64,000 bases of DNA, from contig NC_061771.1 of NCBI RefSeq assembly GCF_022458985.1, positions 19,727,501 to 19,791,500 of the forward strand, written 5' to 3'. The DNA comes from Mugil cephalus (lineage: Eukaryota; Chordata; Actinopteri; Mugiliformes; Mugilidae). The notes under the pieces were generated by a model, which worked only from the letters and a program-made list of their open reading frames with translations, did no database searches and was not told the origin of the DNA. Both the position numbers and the translations under genes were made by a program. Each line of letters opens with the position of its first letter. The first letter of the stretch is position 1. Below, piece by piece: positions 36,051 through 49,242 of the stretch.

Positions 36051-36481
36051 ATTCAGGCCATTGCTTTTCCTTCTAATGAGTCGAAATATCTGCCATTAAA
36101 TAACCATAATCGCGTTGCAGCACTTTGCCTTTCGTCTTTTTATCCACAAAGATGAATAAAGCTGAGGTTCGTCTGATTACATTTCCTCATACGTTTTAAA
36201 ATGAACCTAGTATTCAGCCATTAGATCATCCTCTATGGCCGTTTTGGTTATGGCCTCAACGAGAAGCTTTAACGCAGACACACAAATACAGATAAAAATG
36301 CACACACGCCGTGCAACTTGAGGACACAATGTCCCGTTCCTCTCGGCTTCTCTAAACGAAGGCTTCCTTGTGTTTCAGAGACCACTGGGGATATGTATTT
36401 TTCTGCTGCCTGCTTTTTTCCTCTCATCTCCTTTGTAGGGTTCTGCGGGAGGCTGGTTTGGGTTTCTCTGATGTGTCTTTG

Positions 36482-36563
36482 TGTGTGTGTGTGTGTGTGT
36501 GTGGGAGAGAGAGGGGGGTGGGCGGGTGGGGGGGTGGGGTGTGGGGGGTGGGGGGGGGGGGGG
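36482..36563 (+). repeat. (TG)n followed by a long G-rich tract with quadruplex potential
   Basis: (TG)11 to about 36502, then GGGAGAGAGA, then 36513-36563 almost entirely G and T with at least six runs of four or more G, ending in 14 consecutive G. It lies in the spacer between the convergent genes ern2 and gna12. Confidence 0.85.
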
Positions 36564-36736
36564 CGATCGAAACAGCCAGAGGGATGTCGTTCTTACAGTC
36601 TCTCCATTTTGGGATCAGGACAGGAAGTGGGCCCAACAGAGGAAACATGACCTCCCCCCTCCCTTCTCCGCTCTCCCTCCTGCCTCCCTCTATCCTCTTA
36701 CTTTTTCTTGTATTCCCTCTTCCTCCCTTTGTCTGT

Positions 36737-36799
36737 CCCCCCCCCCCCCCCCCCCAGTCTGTGCCTACCCATTCACAAGGTCATTTTTTTTTTTTTTTT
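36737..36799 (+). repeat. Poly(C) and poly(T) runs
   Basis: About 19 consecutive C (36737-36755) and, 28 nt later, 16 T (36784-36799), within a broader pyrimidine-rich stretch from 36651. Such runs are often mis-sequenced. Confidence 0.85.
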
Positions 36800-38480
36800 C
36801 CCTCTCTGTGCCAGAGATCTCATAGTCTGTGTCACATGAGTTTCTGCAGCGAGCATATGGGGAGACTTTTTAAATTCTGCTCACTTCCTGTGTAAATAAA
36901 TCTATGTTAACCAGTGATTTCTAAAACAACACTGAAACTCTGCTCTAGTTGTTTCTGGGCTCCCTCCCCGTCTCCCGAGACTCGCGGCCTGTTATGTAGC
37001 AGAGCTCCCTCTGATTAAAAGCCAAAGCAAAGGTCAGACTCTGCTGGGTAACAGAGATATCGCCCGACTTCGGACTTCACTCTCATGCCCAGCGGCCTGA
37101 TAGCTCGAGCAGATGAGCTTCATATCACATCGCGGTGAATGGGGGAGCACGGTCGGGCCGAGGCAGACATCAGTGGGCCGTTACTTATCAGGAGCCTCGA
37201 CTCTCTTTTTTCTGGCTTTGCAAGAAAGATTCTTGAACGTTCATAAATACTTATTAAACTGCCCCGGGCTGTAAGATAAACATATTTACCTCCCCTTCCT
37301 CCACCACCACCGTTTCTCCTTCACAGGCTCAAACTCCCCCCACTCGGCTAATCTTTCTACCACCCTTCACTTTTCAGCTCAGATGGTCCTGACCTCTTGC
37401 TTTGCCAAATCCACACTCAAACACACACGCACACGGACGCCCACACTGAGAAAATAAAGAAACAGCATGTCAGCAAACGGCAGTGTATTTCACCACAGAG
37501 CACAGAGCCAAGGCACTGGGAAACAAAAAAACAAAAGCAGAAGACCTCCCCCCCCGCCCCCCGTTTTCATCTTCCCCTCTGCCCCCATCCTGCTCGCCTT
37601 TCAAAGTCCACGTTTGTTTATTTGTTCCTTTGCCTTTTTTTTTCATCCCCAGACGTTTTCCTTTCTGGTCATTTTCTCTCAGACACATCCAGTGCAATGA
37701 CAACACTTATATAAAAAAAAAAAACGTAAAAAAAAAAAAACTTGCGTGAGTGGAAAAGGTAGGTTAGTTAACAACAAATGTTACAGCGGTTACAGTGATA
37801 CCGTTAGACAGAGCGGTGTTTGTATTGTAAGGTGTACACACAGTGTCAGTCACATACCTACAGTATTCAATGTACAGGAAGTATGAGCGTGCGCAACGTC
37901 GCGATGAACACAAACACGTACAGAGTACACAGTTTAATACAGTATTATAATAAGGCGTGTGGAAGTGTTTGTGGTTTGTTCCCCGTGACGCCATGTGGAC
38001 TTCATACTCGAGGGGGGGGGTTCAGAACAGCCCAGCTGTGTCTTACTCCTGATGATCAGTTCATTTTACGCGTCTCAACATATAGGAAGGTAGATGAGTT
38101 AAAGGCTGTAGGAAACATTTGGATCTGGTTGGATTTTCCATTAAAGTCATAACGTCTCAGACGTACACTCTGTCCTGACGTTCAGCCACTATTACATAAA
38201 TCAGTGCATGTTGAAATGAAAGTAGCTATAGAAACTGTACTTATATTCTCTATTACACCACTTGGGGAATTAGCCTTTTGTTTTGTGGTCGTCATGTGAT
38301 TATTGAGAGGCAGTTTCGGCCACATGGGGGAAGTGCAGACAGCTGTGAACATGCAGTTTGGTTGGTTGGAGGTTAAAGTTCTCTCTTTTAGCTCCGTTTT
38401 TGGCCTCCACCCTTTGATATTCCACTGTGTTCACCTGCTAGCTATCAGCGGTTTGGTGGGTTATGGTAAGCTTTTTTTTT

Positions 38481-38505
38481 TTGTTGTTGTTGTTGTTGTT
38501 GTTGT
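38481..38505. repeat. (TTG)n microsatellite
   Basis: Eight TTG units after a poly(T) run. Confidence 0.9.
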
Positions 38506-38933
38506 GGTTGAAAGCAGCTGAAATCTGCTATGAGAAATCATGTAAAGCTGCAGGCTGTGAAAACCAAAACAACGACCTGAAAGACACTAAAACCAGGGCG
38601 TACGTATATATACCTATATATCTGTGGAGTCTGCTTAAGATTGTGGCTTTGAGCAAAATTTCCCTGTAGTTATTAAGAACATACTGAAAATAAATGAATG
38701 GTGCTGCTTTAAAATTGAAGTTTAAATGTTAAAAAATACAAATGTTTCCACTTTAAATGAAGCTCAACAGTCCAAATTTAAACATATTAGGTTTAAGTGA
38801 AATGAAGTAAAACAAGTTAACAAGTATCCAATAATAATCAAATACTGCATTAATAGGTATTTGGATTTGGAGAAGTTTTTTTTTCTATTTTCTTCTAAAA
38901 ATAATTAGGACATTACCAGTAAACCACCCGTAT

Positions 38934-40057
38934 TTTATTTTATTTTTTTCCCAGCTTGTCTTGTTTAGGTCACTTGTTACTGTTTAGATGTTTTACTTCT
39001 GGGAAGTCTGCCCACCCCGACCACTACAGAAGTCCAAGATGGTCACAAGGAACACGGGAATAAGGTCATTTACAGTTCAACCCTGTCATTTTCCGGAGCT
39101 CCCTTCACGTTTACAGGACAAAAGAACAGGAACAAGCAGTGTAACTGTATCCAAAGGCCGCCTTTTACATTCTTATAATGTGCCTGGGGTTGAGTCTAGG
39201 TTACTGTGGTATCGCCACTGGGATGCTGGTGAGAAGAAAGAAAGGAAGGCACAGGGCTAGACACAAATCATAAAAGACCAATATGAGTCACTAATTTGAC
39301 CATCTACTCAAGGCGCTGAACAATCTGTCTGTCGTGGAGACAAGAATAGAAGAAGACGACTTCAACTGTACATTTTCTATGTGACGGTGGGAATGAGAGA
39401 ACAGAGAAGGAGGGAAGGAGTGTGTGACAGGACCATAAGAGAGCTTTGTCTCTTTTCCTCCGTTAAAGTTCATTGACAGGAACACTTGTGCAACCTTATC
39501 ACACAACACAGCATATGACCAGTACAGACCCAAACCCTCTCCCTCTCCCTCTCCCTCCGTCACGTGTACTTTTTAAAACCAGGCGATCTTTTTTAGCTCG
39601 CTCTGAACCTCCGATCTTTCTTCCTTCGGACTCGCTCCCTCCAGCCTCTTGCTCTGCTTGAGCTACATTTTAATAGTCAGCAGTCTGACTTGGTTTAGTG
39701 ACAGTGTTGTCATTAGTCTCAGAGAAAAAAAAAACACTTTCAGTGCTCATGTCATGAAGTTGGTGCTTTCCTCAACATTTTTTTTTTTTGTTTTTTGTTA
39801 TATACATTTGCACAGGTTAAACGCGGGGTTTTCCACAGGGGCCAGCATAGCTAGACGGGTCCAGAGCCACTTCATGGCACCACAGGTTTAGTTTGATCCA
39901 CTCCGTGTGGGTCAGCTGACTGTTCCACGGGTCAGTGTTTAAGTAGGGGGGCTGTAGTGTCACAGCGACGGAGACCTTCTCAGAAGTCCTCCGAGCCTAA
40001 ACTCACGGCTGGTTTCACAGTTAAGAGTCAGAGAAGCCATCGTCCGCCAGTCGAAGG
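38934..40057 (-). other. gna12: gna12 3' UTR (probable)
   Basis: On the minus strand the first AATAAA after the stop with reasonable surroundings is at 38934-38939 (TTTATT on +), giving a 3' UTR of about 1.1 kb. Mammalian GNA12 has a longer 3' UTR, so more distal sites are possible. Confidence 0.35.
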
Positions 40058-40926
40058 TCACTGCAGCATGATATCTTTGAGGTTTTCCTGCAGGATGGTG
40101 TCCTTGACGGCGTGGAAGACGAAGCGGATATTTTCTGTGTCTACCGCGGTGGTGAAATGGTGGAAAAGTGGCTTCCCACGGTTTCTCCTCTTACGACTGA
40201 ACGACTGCACCAGGAACGCCTGGAAGAAGGAGGGGAGGTCTGTGTTTGAGTGTGTACACATATGTACCATACTGACTCAAATACAAGATGATGCCACACG
40301 CTAAAAATAATTAATCATAAGGTCAGTCTGGTGTGGTTGGGAGAGGTTCCACCCGTCTCTGTGGACCCATTCTTTGAACATAAACGTTAAACATGAAAAG
40401 AAAGTAGAGGATATCCCCGAGTTGTTAATTGTTAACTGTTAATTGGCCAGATCAGTAAGATCTGGTTTCTAGGTATTTATTTACTCCAGACTAGAAATCA
40501 ACCAACCTCAATACAGCGAAAGACTCTGGTGACAATTCTTATAAACAAATAGCTTCATCTTTCATCATTTTGTCTTGACTTTATGATGCAGTAATGGTGA
40601 GGTTTCAGATGCTAATTTAATAGCACGTCATGCTATCTCCACCTAAACCTGGTTACAGCTTTGTACCTGTACGTCCTCTAGCCTGCGTGGGTCTCCTCTG
40701 AACTCTGGGAAGTTCTTTCGGATGTCCACCGTGCGAATCTTTTCCACCAGCAGGTCGGTTTTGTTGAGGAAGAGGATGATGGACACGTTCAGGAAGAGCT
40801 TGTTGTTGACGATGGTCTCGAAGATGTTCATACTCTCCACCAGACGGTTTGTCCTCCGGTCCTCCATCAAGACCTGGAATCAAACATCCATGTGTTTATT
40901 TTATCTGTGCACCAATTAAGTATTCA

Positions 40927-40957
<31 letters not shown>

Positions 40958-43900
40958 CCATCATCATATGACTAATGATTTAAGCTGGAGTCGGGACTGT
41001 GGGAACAATCGAGTATCCTCAGCTCACCACAAAGAGAGCTTTGTGTAAACCTTAAATGTTGTGTCTCTGGTGATTCTTTCATAATTCCAAAAGTCAAGAG
41101 ACTGTCCGACAAACATTCCCACCCACAGGGTCCGCATTAAGAGCACGTACCTGATCGTACTCCGACGAGGACACCATGAAGAGAATTGACGTGATCCCGT
41201 CGAAACACTGAAACCACTTCTGCCTCTGCGACCTTTGCCCCCCGACGTCCACCATCTTGAACGGAATCTTCTTGATGACAAAGTCGTGCTCCACGATCCC
41301 TTTCGTCGCCTTCCTCGCGAACAGAATATCTTGTTTGCTCGGGATAAAGTTCTGGAGATAATTTTCAACATTTGAGCTGAGAGGGTGAAGATGTATACAG
41401 AGTTTTGAACAAGATTTAACTGGTCACCGTGACTCACCAGTTGTCCAATACGATCCAAGTTGTCCAGGAAGTACTTGACTGACTCACTCTGCAGACAAGA
41501 TGAAAGAAAAAAGCCATTACAGCTGCAACATGGAACAGAGTCATGTCATTACACAATAACTGAACTTCAAAGAACCAAATAATCACATTACAGCTCTTAA
41601 CCACGTTACCAGAACAATTGGACTTCTTGAATTTCTTCTTTATCTAATTCTAATTTCCAAAAAGCTGTAATATTGTGGTTATTGATTTAATAAAACATGA
41701 ATCAATGCAACACGGGGCCGAAGCCATGTGACCAACCGTAGTTGTGTCAGTCTAATTTTATTTCTATAACATATGCTGCTGTGTGTATGAACAGATTTGA
41801 GCAGGACTGCAGCATCCTGAATAAACTCGATCATTGTGTTGACATGACCCATGGTTTATTCCGTGTCGTCTCATCATCACATTTAGTGTACTGCTGACAT
41901 TTGTGAAAAACCTTAAAGCCGCACATCAATATTTATTCCTATCAGCATAACAGATAAAATAGCTGTGTGTAATATGAGGAGGGCTGCCAGTAGTTAAATC
42001 CCACAGACAAAATGTCACCAGACCCTGAAATTCACCTGAGCTTTATCCAAGCAGCACGTTTACATGCACGTGTGAAAACAAATTATTGCCTTAATCAGAC
42101 TTTAACTGGACAACTTAAACGCATGTAAATACTTTACTCTGACTAAAGTCGGAGTTCTCCTTATCCGATTACAACGCCCAGCTAATGCGACAGGAAATTG
42201 ATTTTCTCCATCATGTATGCGCCTTAATCAGACTTTAACTGGACAACATGCATGCGCATGCTCCACAACTGCTGTGCTAGTGTATGATCCCAGAACAAAA
42301 ACAGAGCCGGTAGAAGAAGTTGTTTGAAATTATGATATAATACTAATATGTCAACAGAAAGGGGTCGTATTAACAAGCTGACAAGACACATATCGCCACC
42401 TGGTGTGGAGGAGGAGGAGGAGGAGGACATGTTCCCGTTAGTTATTCAATTTTCTCCGTTGCATGTAAACAGTGATTCATTCATTTATAAATTAGAATGT
42501 TGAGCATAGCTCGATTAAGCTGTGCATGTAAACACATTTAACATCAGATGAGCCGACACTCGAAATTAAAACACTGATATCTGATCAAGGGAACTGAGCA
42601 ACTCTCTCATGTTTATTTCAAACTGAAGAGGTTGGCTAAATACGAATGGTTTAAAATGCAATCAGCATAACTTCAGAAATACAAGAAACCAGATGATAGA
42701 ATAGAATAATTCTATCATCTGGGAAAATGAATACAATAATTTTTTTTTTCAATCTCTGGCTGTCAACAACCACCAGAGCAGAAAATCAGGGGACGGCATT
42801 AAAATTATAATGTGCCGCCCTGCAATGAAAGCTGCAATGAAGCTTTAGTTCTAGCACTGTGAGTTAGCGAGTAAGAACTTCCTCCAAATCAGATGTGGAT
42901 ATCTACGCATATGTCTCCAGCTGTTTTGTTTCTGTAAAGCTAGAAAAACTATTTGACACTGGGGCTGTGTAATCGATCAGAGTAAACAGCATTCATTTAT
43001 GCCACTTCACCATCCATTGTCAGTAATTATATAGTTAAAGTGTGTGCATGACATGGATTGCAAAAGTTTTACGAGGCTGCTAATTGACTTTGTTATTGAA
43101 AAGAAACCAGTCGCTGCCTGGAACTTAGACAAACTTATTTTGTTTTCTACAGAAAATCAGCAAGTATGTGTCATTTATTTAAAATGGGCAGAAACACAAG
43201 GTTTTAGTTTTTTTGTTTTTTTTGGCTGAAACAATGGGTACACAGAGTTCAAGCTGGAATCAAACCGATTCCCAACAATAGTTTAAAATTGAACCTCTGT
43301 CTTCCGCTCTCTTTTTCTTACTTATACACTCACATTCAACAGGAAACAGCTGTGTGTGTGAAAACAGTGGGGAGAGACACGGGGGAGAGAGGGATTAGCG
43401 AGTCAGACAGAACCCAGTTACAGAGTCGTTTCAGCGCTAACATCTCACGCGCTACAACGCAGCGGTGTTCCTCTTTTAACCTGTGTTGTCTGCTTTTACA
43501 TAACGTAACTTTTCAGAAGTTTTGGTTACTTGTGAAGGGACGGACCAGAACCAGTAAATAAATTAAAAAAAAAAAAAAAAAAACACGTCAGCCTTGACAT
43601 GTTGCGTGACTGCCAGGAAGTGTGACCCCTTGTATGGGTGAGAGGTGAACCCGTGACCGTGCTGCTGACCTCCAGTGTTTCAGCAATTGGAGACGGAAAG
43701 CCGCGCACTCCAATTGGTTCAGGAGGACATGACCGACAGGAGGGGCTGGACGGAGGGAAAGGCAGGAGGAGGGGAATTCCCAGAGATGAAGGGATAGGCA
43801 TACGCAAACATAGACACACACACACACACACACACATATGCACACACACACACACCCGCACACATCATTTCCACAGACGCTTTAAGAGCCATCAGCAGAA

Positions 43901-46900
43901 ATGAAACAGTCTGATCACTGAGGCAGTGGAAGCACCAAACTGGATTACTTTTATTAGCCCTGGGATACATATTAGTGGCTTGTAGTGTAGAAGTGTAGGT
44001 AATAAAGAGTAAAATACAGCTGTGTGCGTGTGTGTGTGTTTGCACGCGCGTGTGTGTGACTGATTGTGTGCATGGGTATGAGTAAGGCAGGAGGAATGTC
44101 TCCATTCATGGAGTGTATCGGCAGATTAGGGGCTTTATTATAGCAAAGACCTGAATAAGCTCACATTTTGGACTTTGTGTGTGTGTGTGCACACGTTTAT
44201 GTGCCACTCGCAGTGTGAGTGTATGTGTGAGTGTAGCTGTGCAAACTACAATCGTACACACATTCCGAGAATACTGAGTACAAACAAACACACGTTGTCG
44301 TTCTTTGATTAACTGATCACTTAGTTTGGATAACAAGTACACCAGATAAGAGCCTTTCATGCTTCACACCGATCAAAACACACACAGATTAGTGCAGCTG
44401 TGAATGGATTGTGAAGTTCAGACGGATTGAGCGACTATTGTATTCATTTCAAAATAATGAAAGTGAACATAAACGAATATTTGTAATAAATATACATATT
44501 TGTAATTTCTTCGTAAATTACCAAAAGCCTCAAACCACTAGTGTTTTTTAGATAAAATCTGTCTCACATCTCACTGACCACTTCCTACTTAGTTAGCACT
44601 TTCAATACATCATGAGCTACTAAGCGTTTCCTCCTGCAACTGGGCTCATTGGAGGCTACGTCATCGAAAGCATTTCACCTGCACTGTTCTGTAATTATAC
44701 CACTAAAACGCTAGGCGGTGACTAGTCAGCTGTGTTGAGGTCATTCTGCACAAGTTGGCAAGTTGAACTGAAGTTGAAGTTAATAAATGTTGATCAACTG
44801 TTATTGTCACGTAACACCCTGCAGATCAAGATCTCTGGGGAGATAGTTGGTTGGTTACGTTCAACATCAACCAATAACACTTGTTGAGCAATACCTAAGG
44901 TGGAGATACAAGGGTTACAAATGTAACTTGGGTTCTGTGAGCACATCATCATTGGCGGACAGGAAGGATTAAATAGAACCCAGGAAGTAGGGATTACAAA
45001 GTCAATCGATCTGAGTCCCGATGTCCACTGTGCAACTGTACTAAGGCCAAAAAATGGGGTTCCTTCCTGTTTGGGCTTCGTTGGGGCCCGGTCTGATCAG
45101 ATCCCATGACTTTTATTATTTTCTTTAAAATGCCTGGATCTGACCTAACACTGATCACGCACAACCAGTCGAGACATCCTTACTAGGAAGTGTCCAAGAC
45201 AAGTCTCAGATGCTTCAGGTAAAGAAAAGGAACTCAATCTAAAGAAGAAAACTGACTGAAAGTTAGAAATAAAGAAAGAGGAGGACGAACTGAAGGAAGG
45301 TTAGAGTCTGACAGTTGACAGTGTCTTGGTAATTAGTGCAACTGTAAATCTTATACTGTGGCTTTAACAGTAATCGTAAACATTTCTACAGTGATAGCTT
45401 ACTCTCATTATGCTTGACAAGTTAATTACTGAGGGCTGGAAGCAACAATTCAGACGTTACGCTGATTTTAGCCTCCATATTAGCCACGTTTAATTAGAAG
45501 AGAAAGCGTTGAAGGCAGGCATCCTTGTTGAGCTTCATCCCACAAATAATCCACACTTTTGCTGAGACGAATGGTGAGTGCGTGCACTCATTTGTGGGGC
45601 AGATAATCGCGGCTACAGTGTTGACTTGTTTACAATCCCTAATCATCTGGCGGTTTATTTTTCTTTCTTCGTTGCCGAGATGCCGCCCTGTTCCCAGAGC
45701 TCGACAATTAACCGAGGACTATCTCTTATTAACTCTTGAACTTAAAGAACATTTTTATCATCAGTGTACACAGTGTGATGATTACTCCTTTGGTTGTCTT
45801 GACAACAGCGACAGGTCCGCGGCAGCGAAAGAGCAGAGACCGACGCCAGCGTTTTATCACGAACTGCAGCTCCTCACTGAATGTTGCAGCACAGACACAG
45901 AAGTTTTGAAGTGAGATGTGCCCGCGGATGTTTTTAAGCATTTATGGCGTCTTTTGAAGCTTTGTGCAGCTTCACTGTACAACACGAAGTCTAAATCCAC
46001 GCCGTCTTTCTTTCAGGACGTCTGTGCTGCTGAAGACACGCGTACCACTACAGCTTGATATACAGCCTTGTTTTTGTCAGGCAAAATGAAGGTTTGGGTG
46101 TTTATGTCCTATATCAAACTGTGTGTTATCTGGGTGTGGTGGGAACACAGAAAACCCTGCAAGTAAACAACATCCTTGCATGTGCCCGCTTACGGTTTGT
46201 TTTTCTCCCACTATCTACACCTCTAACTCTCTTTCTGAGCCTCCCCCTCCCCCGACTCATCTTTACTTTCCACTCCATTTTTTCCTTTCTTTCCTCCCCT
46301 CTCTGTCTGCCTATGGCCCAGCTCCAGCTGTGCCTGGGAAAAGCTGACTGTGGTATCCCCGGAAAACCTCTCGCAGAGTGCAGAGTCTATAACTCAGCAC
46401 ATTCGCTCCGCAGCAGACATTTTAGTTTTTCTTACTGTCAAAGGACAAGGCTGGTGTTACTCTATATTTTTCTTCTGGCGTCTAATTCCATGAAAACAAG
46501 GCCGAGGGTTGTCAGTACTTGTGCAGCAACTTATTCCTTTCACAGGATTAACACGATTAAACAGTGAAACTAGTTCCAGCTGCTGATGAATACACATTTA
46601 GTTCCTTGGTTAGTAGTCATGGCAGCGGGATGGTGTGTGTTAAATGTGATGTAGCCACACTACTACAACCTTTTAGCATCTGGGTGGACCCTACAGTATT
46701 GTATGGCTAACGATACTTCTCAGTAAAGCGCCTAGTGTTAGCATCTTTTATTTAGCTACATTTATCATAACTGAAATGACCTAAAATTGACTGAAACTGA
46801 GGATAATGCACTTTTCCAAAACCATACTAGTTCGTATGGATCATTGTCGAGCCCAATTGTCCTTAATTTGATCTGATAATCCACATTTTCCCTGCATTTA

Positions 46901-49206
46901 CTGCTATATTTCACCATGTTTTTGCCACTCGGGGGGATAATGTGGCCCCAGGTGGCAGTGACGTCAATGCATACCCTCTATATACTATAGATAAACTCAT
47001 TGTGATACATTAGATCAGGAGTGTCAAACTAATTTTAGTTCGGGGGCCACATTCAGCCCAAATTGATCTCAAGTGGACTGGACCAGTAAGATAACAGAAT
47101 AGTAACCTACAAGTAATAACCACCCGGTTTCTCGATATCCAAATATTCATTTGAGGGGGAAAAAAACAAAGAGCAGTGAAAGGCTAAGTTAAATTTGGCA
47201 AACATATCCATGGTATGTTGATACCAAAGAAATCTGAAGCATTAACACAAAGAAATTCTTTACAAAGCAGCACCTAAATCATCCAAAGATTGTGCCATCA
47301 AGACAGTGCAGTCTCATTATTATTATGCCTGAAGGTGCAAAAATTAATTATAACATGAAAGACAAGAGGTTTTTCAAGTGAGAGAAACGATCCTGCGCAA
47401 AGTGAAAGAGACAGATGTGTGCTGGTACGCTGGTAAAGGCTCTGGCCAGTGTACTGACACAGTCAGCTGTAGCAGTAGCTCTGACAAGCAGCTCCCGAAA
47501 GCAATTACGGTGCTTTAAAGTCAACAGAACCTGACTGCAGCAATTGGTGTCAAAACTCATACTCGAGGTCGTCACTCAATCATCCAGCGCAAACAAACAT
47601 CCAGAAATCCACTCGGAGAAGAAGAAGAGATTGCTGCCGGTGAACAGTTGGTTGAGAAAAAACCTATTTAGAACGTGCTATTACACTGACTTAGTTACTA
47701 AATGTATAGTGACAGCTGTTAGCTTGGCAGTAAGTTAGCTTACGTTAGCTTAACATAGAGGCTCGAGACTTATTGAGTCTTATTGATTAAAAAGAAAATG
47801 CAGGCAGAGGACTGAGCTGGACATCTGGGGATACACATTAAAAGTAAGAAGTGAAACAGTCTGTCTTTGCAGCCCACACGGCCCCGTGTGCACTGTTGAC
47901 AACATGTAAACAGCAGGAGATCTGTGTGAGTTAAACATCTGCCTGGGGAGGCCTCTAAGTGCACCAGAGAGAAAACCACCGGCTCAGGATCTTGGGGAGA
48001 AACGCAGCTCAAGCATGTGTCTCAAATCCTGTGTACGTTTGGTTTCAGAACGCGTGTCATTGACGCCAACAGACAAGGCCGATCACTGTACACAGCTGTG
48101 CTCATCTCGTGTCACGGCTGCTTTTATTTTAAAGGGAATTAAGTTGTCGTCAGCTGCCAGAAAAGCGACAGATTTATTGTTTTTCTTTTTGTTTTTTTTT
48201 GTTTTTTGGCTTGGGCTAGTCAGTAAAACAGAAATGTTTCGAGACAACAACAATGCTCCTCTGTTTGGTTTCCGAAACCAAAACTTCCTACAGCGATCAT
48301 GTACTTTCCTGTTCGATTCTTGTCGGGGAAGCCTCTGGACGGATTAGTGTTTATTAGGGCTGGGTTTCCAGCCTCCTTCCTGCATCTTAAATCCAATCAC
48401 TCTCAGGCCTGACAGCGCTCTGAGAGTTGTAACCTCCGTCATGTTCTGGTTCTCCCTCACACGTGAACTAATCTTGTTGGGATTTGTCACGAAACCATGT
48501 CAGACTGCAGCGAGAAAAATGCAGGAAATGCAGTGTATTTAAAAAAAAAAAGAAAGAAAAAAGATCAGAATGTTGTCAATACCAGGTCTTTCAAATCAAG
48601 TTCTATTGAAATCTGCAGTACTTACTGCACTGTTTACAGCGTATTTTGTGGCGTTTGTCACTTTATTGACCCGGGGTCTAATACTAATGAGGTGGAAATT
48701 GCCCCTTTTTAGATTATTTGTTTTTAACCTGCAGTGGATTTGAAATGTTATACATTTTTTAAATTCATTTATTAATTTAATGAATGTTTGACCTTAACTA
48801 ACTTCAGATGACCAATGCGTATGTTCTACTGTTCTGTTTTTGTGCTTTTTGTTTTATGACACAGGTATTTGGACTTGGATTTTCCTTTATGTCCACTTTT
48901 CAGTTCAACCGACTCAGCTTCCCCAGATGTATTCTGAATCCAAACCTAAAAAGTGTCCTTGCGGACTGATGCGTTTGATGGATGCTTAGTCTACTGACAG
49001 AGCGGAAGCAGGTGACGGGCATCACACACACCTCTAAATACACTTTCTATGTGGATTGGCCTTTGAGACAGAAGGACATCTCCAGCCTACGCAGCCGCTA
49101 CATGCTAACTTTATCACGCAGCGACTCCAGATAAGACAAAGCCATCTGACCCGCAACACACACCCACACACACCCACACACACACAACCAAACAACCACA
49201 ATGACA

Positions 49207-49242
<36 letters not shown>

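Larger units (their letters stand above)
31251..38933. other. ern2-gna12 convergent spacer
   Basis: About 7.7 kb without a supported gene. Besides the repeats listed separately it holds unremarkable AT-rich sequence and a moderately GC-rich, non-repetitive block at about 36960-37200. Most long open frames here come from simple repeats. Confidence 0.6.

Noticed and set aside
36318..36895. Long open frames around 36.3-36.9 kb
   Set aside because: They run through TG, G and C homopolymer tracts in several frames at once and have no splice context or family resemblance.
43526..44105. Minus-strand open frames at 43.5-44.1 kb rich in Cys/Val
   Set aside because: Low-complexity translation of CA/TG microsatellites.
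45525..46567. Open frames of 129 and 170 codons in gna12 intron 2
   Set aside because: No recognisable domain, ordinary intronic composition and antisense to the host gene; length alone is weak evidence here.
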